A stretch of DNA of 19,083 bases, taken from the NCBI GenBank assembly GCA_016935875.1, contig JAFGQD010000153.1:1-19083 (forward strand), in the 5' to 3' direction. Source of the DNA: Deltaproteobacteria bacterium. GTDB taxonomy: Bacteria; Desulfobacterota; Syntrophia; Syntrophales; UBA2210. Shown here piece after piece: positions 14,117 to 19,083 of the stretch; positions within the stretch are counted from its first letter, which is position 1, and every line of letters starts with the position of its first letter. The notes beneath the pieces were generated by a model. It ran no database searches, was not told where the DNA came from, and worked only from the letters and a program-made list of their open reading frames with translations. Made by a program: the position numbers and the translations under genes.

Positions 14117-17100
14117 ATGAAAGTTTTTCGGTCTCACATACTGCTCTGTGGAGGTACCGGATGTAACGCCACGGGGAGCGCGAAGGTAAAACAGGCACTC
14201 ACGGCGGAGCTGGAAAGACAGGGCCTCGCCGATGAAATAAAAATAGTTGAAACGGGTTGCAACGGCTTCTGCGCCATGGGGCCCATCATGGTCGTCTATC
14301 CGGACGGGATCATCTATATGATGCTGAAGCCGGAAGACGTGCCGGAACTGGTTGAAGAACATTTTCTGAAGGGAAGGCCTCTGGAGAGGCTCTTTTACAA
14401 GGAACCCTCTACAGAGGAATCTATCCCCTTAATGCATGAAATACCTTTCTTCGCCCTCCAGGAGCTGAGGGTGTTGAGGAACAAGGGGCTTATCGACCCG
14501 GAAGTCATCGACGAATACATCGCGCGGGACGGCTACGCCGGCGTAGCCAAGGCCCTCACCGAGATGACGTCAGAGGAAATCATCAAGGAGGTCCTCGATT
14601 CCGGTATCCGCGGTCGGGGTGGAGCCGGATTCCCAACGGGACTGAAGTGGAAGTTTGCCTCCCAGTCACAAAACGATGTCAAATATGTCCTCTGCAACGC
14701 CGACGAGGGCGATCCGGGAGCATTCATGGACAGGAGCGTTCTTGAAGCAGACCCTCATGCCGTTCTTGAAGGGATGATAATCGCCGCGAAGGCGATCGGA
14801 GCCCACAAGGGCTATATCTATTGCAGGGCCGAATATCCGCTGGCTCTTCGCAGGCTGGATATCGCTATACAACAGGCGAAGGAATACGGCCTCCTCGGTG
14901 AAAACATACTGAACACCGGATTTGATTTCGATCTCGAGGTCTACCAGGGCGCCGGCGCCTTCGTCTGTGGAGAAGAAACGGCCCTCATGACATCGATTGA
15001 GGGCAACAGGGGAATGCCACGGCCCAGGCCCCCCTTCCCCGCTGTTTCCGGTCTCTGGCAGAAACCGAGCGTCCTGAACAACGTGGAAACCCTGGCCAGT
15101 ATCGGCCAGATCATAGCAAAAGGAAGCGGATGGTTCGCCAATGTCGGAAATGAAACGAGCAAGGGAACCAAGGTCTTTGCCCTCACAGGAGACGTCAACA
15201 ACGTCGGACTTGTCGAGGTTCCCATGGGGACATCCCTCGGAACCATCGTATACGACATAGGCGGCGGCATACCGAATGGGAAGAAATTCAAGGCCGCTCA
15301 GCTCGGCGGTCCCTCGGGAGGTATGATTCCGATCCAGCACCTCAATGCGCCTATAGATTACGAAAATGTCGCCAAACTCGGAGCCATTATGGGATCAGGC
15401 GGTCTTATCGTCATGAACGAAGACATGTGCCCGGTCGACATGGCGCGTTTCTTCATGGACTTCTGCCAGGATGAATCCTGCGGCAAGTGCACCCCCTGCC
15501 GCGAGGGAACAAAAAGGATGCTGGAAATCCTCACCGATATCTGTGAGGGGAGAGGCCGCGAGGGAGACATCGAGACTCTCATAGAAATGGCCGATATAAT
15601 CAAGGATTCGGCTCTCTGTGGCCTCGGTCAGACCGCCCCCAATCCTGTCCTTAGTACCATCAGATACTTCAGGGATGAATACGAGGCGCATATCAGAGAT
15701 AAACACTGTTCGGCCGGCGTGTGCTCGGCACTCTTCAAATCACCCTGTCAGAACGCGTGTCCGATCGGAATGGATGTTCCGCAATACATGGCGCTTGTTC
15801 GCGCAAAGAGATTTGACGACGCTTACCGGGTCATGATGAAAACAAATCCCTTCCCCTCCATCTGCGGCAGGGTCTGTGATCACCAGTGTCAGTCGAAGTG
15901 CAGACGCAGCACGCTGGATGAAGCGCTTGCCATCAAATTTATCAAGAGGTTTATTACCGACAACGCCAGCCGCCCGGAAGTAAATCCCGTGCTGGTCGAC
16001 AGGAATGAAAAGATCGCGATAGTCGGCGCCGGACCGGCTGGTCTGACCGCCGCAAGGGATCTGGCCCTGCGTGGCTATCAGGTGAACGTCTTTGAGGAAC
16101 TCCCCGAACCGGGCGGAATGACACGCTACGGCATCCCTTCATACAGACTGCCCAGAGATATCCTCAAGGCAGAAGTCGATGGCGTACGAGCCCTGGGAGT
16201 GGAGATACAATGCAACACCCGGGTCGGCAGAGATATCTCCTTTGAAGACGTCGACAAGAAATACGACTACATCTATCTGGCACCCGGAGCGCACAAAAGC
16301 CAGCGCATGAGAGTTGACGGCGAAGATGTAGCGGGTGTCTTCGGCGGCGTCGAATTCCTGAGAGACTTCAATCTCAACGAAGATGCCTGGCTGAAGGGCG
16401 AAAAGACCCTTGGTTCCAAGGTCGCGGTTATCGGAGGAGGCAACTCCGCCATTGACGCCGCCCGTTGCGCTGTCCGTCTGGGAGCAGATGTCACCATACT
16501 GTACCGCAGGACACGTCAGGATATGCCCGCGGCTGAAGAAGAGATAATCGCCGCGGAACACGAAGGAATCAAAATAGAATATTTCGTGGCACCCAAGAAG
16601 ATCGTCTCGGCAAACGGCACGGTGACAGGCATAACCTGCGAGAGGATGAAGGCGGGAGATTTCGACAACAGCGGGAGGAGAAGGCCTGTCGTCGTTGAAG
16701 GTTCTGAGTTCACCCTCAATGTTGACGCCGTCGTGGCCGCCATCGGTCAGGCCCCGGATCTTTCATTTGTCCCGGAAGGAAGCGACGTGTCGGTCAACCG
16801 CTGGGACTGTTTCGACCTCGCGGAAGGGAGCAAATCCCGTACCACCAGCGAGAAGTTCTATGCGGGCGGCGACGCGGTAACGGGACCTTGGACGGTTGTC
16901 GGCGCCATCTTGGCAGGACACCAGGCCGCCGAGGATATTGACAGCGCGATCCGCGCCAAGAACGGCGAGTCTCCATGGGAGGCACCGGTTGAAAAAATCG
17001 AGATACCCTTCGAGATTGACGAAGAGACGGACGAGTTGCCCCAGGCCGCGATGCCGGAACTGGATGCAACGAAGAGGAAGACAAACTTCGATGAAGTGGA

Positions 17101-17170
17101 ACTCGGCTATGATATAGAAACGGCCATCAAGGAGGCATCGCGCTGCCTGCGGTGCGACGCCGAGGTGTAA
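14117..17170 (+). CDS. NuoF/HydB-like flavoprotein fused to a GltD/NfnB-like NAD(P)H oxidoreductase
   Basis: A 1017-residue, multi-cofactor fusion. Residues 1-90: thioredoxin-like [2Fe-2S] domain (Cys11, 16, 48, 52). About 120-510: NuoF core with FMN/NADH motifs GRGGAGFPTG (166-175), NADEGDPGAF (194) and GAGAFVCGEETA, then the [4Fe-4S] site Cys455, 458, 461 and 501. Residues 531-595: Cys531, 536, 544, 548, 583, 587, 591, 595 form a GltD-type N-terminal iron-sulfur domain, replacing the two-cluster ferredoxin tail usual in HydB. About 630-960: FAD site GAGPAG (637-642), NAD(P) site GGGNSAIDAA (near 773) with RRTRQDMPA, and GGDAVTGP. The protein ends with CLRCD (1010-1014). ATG 14117 has AAGGAGG 11 bases upstream. 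Reversible electron exchange between NADH, NADPH and ferredoxin is inferred. Flavin at the NuoF site, FAD and several clusters are expected; no H-cluster domain is present. Confidence 0.9.
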   Translation: MKVFRSHILLCGGTGCNATGSAKVKQALTAELERQGLADEIKIVETGCNGFCAMGPIMVVYPDGIIYMMLKPEDVPELVEEHFLKGRPLERLFYKEPSTEESIPLMHEIPFFALQELRVLRNKGLIDPEVIDEYIARDGYAGVAKALTEMTSEEIIKEVLDSGIRGRGGAGFPTGLKWKFASQSQNDVKYVLCNADEGDPGAFMDRSVLEADPHAVLEGMIIAAKAIGAHKGYIYCRAEYPLALRRLDIAIQQAKEYGLLGENILNTGFDFDLEVYQGAGAFVCGEETALMTSIEGNRGMPRPRPPFPAVSGLWQKPSVLNNVETLASIGQIIAKGSGWFANVGNETSKGTKVFALTGDVNNVGLVEVPMGTSLGTIVYDIGGGIPNGKKFKAAQLGGPSGGMIPIQHLNAPIDYENVAKLGAIMGSGGLIVMNEDMCPVDMARFFMDFCQDESCGKCTPCREGTKRMLEILTDICEGRGREGDIETLIEMADIIKDSALCGLGQTAPNPVLSTIRYFRDEYEAHIRDKHCSAGVCSALFKSPCQNACPIGMDVPQYMALVRAKRFDDAYRVMMKTNPFPSICGRVCDHQCQSKCRRSTLDEALAIKFIKRFITDNASRPEVNPVLVDRNEKIAIVGAGPAGLTAARDLALRGYQVNVFEELPEPGGMTRYGIPSYRLPRDILKAEVDGVRALGVEIQCNTRVGRDISFEDVDKKYDYIYLAPGAHKSQRMRVDGEDVAGVFGGVEFLRDFNLNEDAWLKGEKTLGSKVAVIGGGNSAIDAARCAVRLGADVTILYRRTRQDMPAAEEEIIAAEHEGIKIEYFVAPKKIVSANGTVTGITCERMKAGDFDNSGRRRPVVVEGSEFTLNVDAVVAAIGQAPDLSFVPEGSDVSVNRWDCFDLAEGSKSRTTSEKFYAGGDAVTGPWTVVGAILAGHQAAEDIDSAIRAKNGESPWEAPVEKIEIPFEIDEETDELPQAAMPELDATKRKTNFDEVELGYDIETAIKEASRCLRCDAEV

Positions 17171-17192
17171 TACCCATTAAAAAAGTGCACAG

Positions 17193-17228
17193 CGAATCCC
17201 TGCCCGCGATGTCGCGGGCAGGGATTCG
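17193..17228. repeat. 17-bp perfect inverted repeat after the redox operon
   Basis: Arms at 17193-17209 and 17212-17228 are exact reverse complements (cgaatccctgcccgcga and its complement) with only two bases between them. It starts 22 bases after the stop of the flavoprotein fusion. There is no T-run after it, so classic intrinsic termination is not assured. It could be a strong RNA hairpin protecting the 3' end or a REP-type element. A GGAGG binding site for the next gene lies about 25 bases downstream. Confidence 0.7.
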
Positions 17229-17265
17229 TGTTTATGCGCTCTGTGTACCGTATGGAGGATCAGTG

Positions 17266-17826
17266 ATGAAGGTTATCGGCGCCGTCGGTCAGAACGGTTC
17301 TGGGAAAGATGAGGTCCTTAAGTATCTCAAGGCCGCCTTCGGCATCCCCTTCTTCTCTACCGGCGACATGGTGAGGCAGATTGCGGCCGAGGAGGGGGCG
17401 GAGGCGACTCGGGACAACCTGCGCACAATCTCGGAACGCTGGTTCCGCGAGCGGGGCGAAGGCTGCTTCGTCAGACTCCTGGCCGAACAGATCGGCAGTG
17501 AAGAGAATCAGACCGTGGGGATCAGCGGGATACGGTCGTTCGCCGACGTCACCATCCTGAAAGAATTCTTCGGAGATGATTTTATCCTGATACACATCAC
17601 CATGGACGATCCGCGGCAGCGCTACGAGCGGATGGTTGCTAGGGGTGAAGAGCGCGACCCCCACAGCTATGAGCAGTTCCTCGCCCTGGACAGGGCGGAG
17701 GAAGACCTCTTCCATGTCGAAGAGGCGGGGCGGCAGGCAAACTATGCCATCGGGAACGACAATACCCTGGCCGACCTGCACCGTAGCATTGACGAACTCG
17801 TAAAGGGCAAGGGCATCCTGAAATAG
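17266..17826 (+). CDS. P-loop nucleotide-kinase-like protein
   Basis: A 186-residue P-loop protein with the proportions of a nucleoside monophosphate or dephospho-CoA kinase. The Walker A motif at 8-15 is GQNGSGKD, with Asp in place of the usual Ser/Thr after Lys; GKD is found in some deoxynucleotide-kinase-like proteins. FFSTGDMVRQ resembles the NMP-binding segment of adenylate kinases, ISGIRSFADV the Walker B-like strand region, and RYERMVARGEERD the lid region. The substrate cannot be assigned: archaeal-type dephospho-CoA kinase-like and adenylate kinase-like families are both possible. GGAGG precedes ATG 17266; a GTG directly before it is an alternative. It is separated from the redox operon by the long hairpin. 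Confidence 0.75.
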   Translation: MKVIGAVGQNGSGKDEVLKYLKAAFGIPFFSTGDMVRQIAAEEGAEATRDNLRTISERWFRERGEGCFVRLLAEQIGSEENQTVGISGIRSFADVTILKEFFGDDFILIHITMDDPRQRYERMVARGEERDPHSYEQFLALDRAEEDLFHVEEAGRQANYAIGNDNTLADLHRSIDELVKGKGILK

Positions 17827-18040
17827 GGGCAGCATACCCCGCAATGAGTCGGGTAAAGACCTGATCCCTACGACTCTGACACTCTCCATGCCCTCCCCCT
17901 ACTGTGGATTGTCAACCGTTACGATGTCGTCTTTATCTACTATTGATTGTTCATACTGAATCGGTTTTATTACATTTACATCAAGGAACGTTCCGGCATA
18001 TCCAAAAAACACTCCAAATAAATTCTCCAAATAAATACTC
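17827..18040. other. Non-coding stretch before the promoter at 18041
   Basis: No convincing gene, tRNA or strong hairpin is visible here. The 3' half becomes AT-rich toward 18040 and ends in the short tandem repeat that abuts the -35 box. Confidence 0.5.
18012..18036. repeat. Tandem 12-mer directly upstream of a promoter
   Basis: CTCCAAATAAAT occurs at 18012-18023 and again at 18025-18036, a 13-bp period. It ends 4 bases before the -35 box at 18041. It could be a paired regulator site or an AT-rich UP-like element. Confidence 0.55.
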
Positions 18041-18068
18041 TTGACAAGTAGCGGTTTCAGCGTACAAT
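18041..18068 (+). promoter_or_regulatory. Near-consensus sigma70 promoter
   Basis: TTGACA (18041-18046) is followed after 16 bp by TACAAT (18063-18068), a 6/6 and 5/6 match to the consensus. Transcription would begin near 18075, over 120 bases before the YkgJ-like gene, and meets a terminator hairpin first. Confidence 0.75.
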
Positions 18069-18122
18069 CCCTTCCGATTTCAGACGAAAACCTTCTGATA
18101 TTTTTACGATGCAGGCAGCAAC

Positions 18123-18161
18123 AAGATCCCCGGTTTCTTGCGAAGAGATCGGGGGTCTTTT
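18123..18161 (+). terminator. Intrinsic terminator or attenuator
   Basis: A 10-bp stem (aagatccccg at 18123-18132, cgggggtctt at 18150-18159, one G.U pair) with a 17-nt loop is followed by a short T-run. It lies roughly 50 bases after the predicted start of the promoter at 18041 and before the YkgJ-like gene. It would either release a short RNA of about 85 nt or attenuate the gene. Confidence 0.7.
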
Positions 18162-18206
18162 AAGTTACAGCCGCCGGAAATACCATTGCAGGAGCGTTGA
18201 TTGTAT

Positions 18207-18644
18207 ATGCTGGCCGTTGATCTGACAAAAGAGTCTTCAACATTGAATAGCCCTGGCTTCCACGGCAATCCTTGTCTGTCCTGCGGGGCATGTTGTGGTG
18301 TCTTCAGGGTTTCATTCTACTGGCGTGAAGCGGATGAAGAGAGTGGAGGACCCGTTCCCCCTGGATTGACAGACCACTTGGCGGGGTTTCGGCTCTGCAT
18401 GAAAGGTACGAATCGAAGCCATCCCCGATGCATCGCCCTCGAAGGCGAAATTGGATGTTCTGTACACTGCACTATCTACGACAGGAGACCGACCCCCTGC
18501 CAGAACTTTGGCATTCTCTTCAACAACGGCACATGGAATGCCGGCATAGAGGACCTGATGCGATGCAATCAGGCACGCGCAGCCTGGGGATTGATGCCTC
18601 TTTTTACAGAGCCCGACGATCAGAGGAGACATGTCTCTGTCTGA
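18207..18644 (+). CDS. YkgJ-family cysteine-cluster protein
   Basis: A 145-residue protein (147 from the alternative start) of the YkgJ/CxxCxxCC family, previously annotated as Fe-S or zinc cluster proteins. The signature C-x2-C-x2-CC reads NPCLSCGACCGVF near the N-terminus. More cysteines follow in the LCMKG, RCIALEGEIGC, VHCTIYDRRPTPCQNF and RCNQ segments. The RRPTPC element is typical of the family and suggests a metal-binding core. Biological function is unknown. The start is ambiguous: ATG 18207 has AGGAG 12 bases upstream, while TTG 18201 has the same site at a better distance of 6 bases. The promoter and attenuator-like hairpin upstream probably govern it. Confidence 0.85.
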   Translation: MLAVDLTKESSTLNSPGFHGNPCLSCGACCGVFRVSFYWREADEESGGPVPPGLTDHLAGFRLCMKGTNRSHPRCIALEGEIGCSVHCTIYDRRPTPCQNFGILFNNGTWNAGIEDLMRCNQARAAWGLMPLFTEPDDQRRHVSV

Positions 18645-18693
18645 CTCATGTCCGATGGCAAGGAGCGAGCTTTTCCCCTATACCCCTCTCCCC

Positions 18694-19083
18694 CTATGCC
18701 ATGGCGGGAATCTCGATGCGGGCCTCGGGGGTGTATTTGCGTTCGAGACTGCGGGCCACCATGCTCATGCTGTAGCAACAGATAAAGTAGAGCACGGCAA
18801 TCGTCGTGTAGATCTCAAATGGATAAATCATGAGCCGATTATTGATCGTCTGGGCCACGGTCGTCAGCTCGAACACTCCAATGATATACGCCAGCGAAGT
18901 ATCCTTGAAGAGGGCGATGAACTGTCCTACGATGGCGGGGATCATCATCTTGAGGGCCTGCGGGAGGATCACGAAGCGCATCGCTTTGAAATAATTCAAT
19001 CCTGAGGCCGTCGCCGCCTCCATCTGTCCCGGGGGGATGGCCTTCACGCCGGCACGGACAATCTCCGCCAGATAGGCCCCGGA
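18694..19083 (-). CDS. Amino-acid ABC transporter permease, 5' end outside the window
   Basis: The reading frame is open to the last base of the window and stops at 18694, so about 129 C-terminal residues are seen. SGAYLAEIVRAG at the start, the EAA loop (GQMEAATASGLNYFKAMRF followed by VILPQA), and FKDTSLAYIIGVFEL are hallmarks of the HisM/GlnP polar amino-acid permease family. At least two hydrophobic membrane segments follow the EAA loop (PAIVGQFIALF and the region around IAVLYFICCY). The EAA loop contacts the ATPase subunit of the importer. The substrate (glutamine, glutamate, arginine or others) cannot be read. It converges with the YkgJ-like gene across 49 bases with no clear terminator. 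Confidence 0.92.
   Translation of the reverse strand, partial: SGAYLAEIVRAGVKAIPPGQMEAATASGLNYFKAMRFVILPQALKMMIPAIVGQFIALFKDTSLAYIIGVFELTTVAQTINNRLMIYPFEIYTTIAVLYFICCYSMSMVARSLERKYTPEARIEIPAMA

Noticed and set aside
14666..15340. A 224-codon minus-strand frame opposite the NuoF core
   Set aside because: It mirrors conserved flavin-binding codons of the real gene and has no protein-family features.
17171..17265. Possible [FeFe]-hydrogenase catalytic subunit (HydA) after the NuoF-like gene
   Set aside because: HydA normally follows in such clusters, but only a hairpin and the start of a P-loop gene are present; no H-cluster cysteine motifs occur in the window.
17827..18040. A small gene or tRNA in the gap
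   Set aside because: No open frame with a binding site and no cloverleaf or conserved tRNA arm sequence was found.

Overview
The window looks like a chromosomal segment of an anaerobic, probably syntrophic deltaproteobacterium (Desulfobacterota, Syntrophia-like). This is inferred from gene content: a fatty-acid beta-oxidation operon beside a soluble NADH/ferredoxin-type oxidoreductase cluster of the kind found near electron-bifurcating hydrogenases. No 16S rRNA or other phylogenetic marker is present. There are no tRNA or rRNA genes, transposases, phage genes or CRISPR arrays.

Layout. (1) 1-1350 (+): the 3' part of an exported-looking protein of unknown function, ending at a hairpin (1377-1413) shared with the convergent gene. 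(2) 1417-4018 (-): a lipoprotein-like beta-propeller protein carrying one CXXCH haem motif, then, after a spacer with REP-like palindromes and direct repeats, a nitrilase-superfamily amidohydrolase. (3) 4163-10438 (-): a compact beta-oxidation operon, transcribed TetR regulator -> acyl-CoA dehydrogenase -> 3-hydroxyacyl-CoA dehydrogenase/enoyl-CoA hydratase fusion -> thiolase, ended by a strong hairpin at 4106-4138. The promoter in front of the TetR gene overlaps a three-half-site GGTCA/TGACC operator. The three enzymes together cover one full turn of beta-oxidation. No ETF, CoA ligase or ETF dehydrogenase is present.

(4) 10631-17170 (+): an eight-gene operon divergent from the beta-oxidation operon. 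Five signalling-type genes come first: DRTGG protein, RsbW-like ATPase, second DRTGG protein, PHP phosphoesterase and a stand-alone histidine-kinase-type ATPase domain. Three redox genes follow: a NuoE/HydC-like [2Fe-2S] protein, a small ferredoxin-like protein with an unusual ligand set, and a 1017-residue protein in which a NuoF/HydB-like flavoprotein is joined to a GltD/NfnB-like NAD(P)H:FAD module. No hydrogenase catalytic subunit follows. The most interesting hypothesis is a single-chain version of a Stn/Nfn-like electron-bifurcating transhydrogenase, with the upstream ATPase/DRTGG genes as its control module. It would balance the NADH and reduced carriers produced by the divergent beta-oxidation operon.

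(5) 17171-19083: a long perfect hairpin, a P-loop nucleotide-kinase-like gene with a GKD Walker A, a non-coding stretch with a near-consensus promoter followed by an intrinsic terminator (small RNA or attenuator candidate), a YkgJ-type cysteine-cluster protein, and a convergent amino-acid ABC transporter permease cut by the window end.
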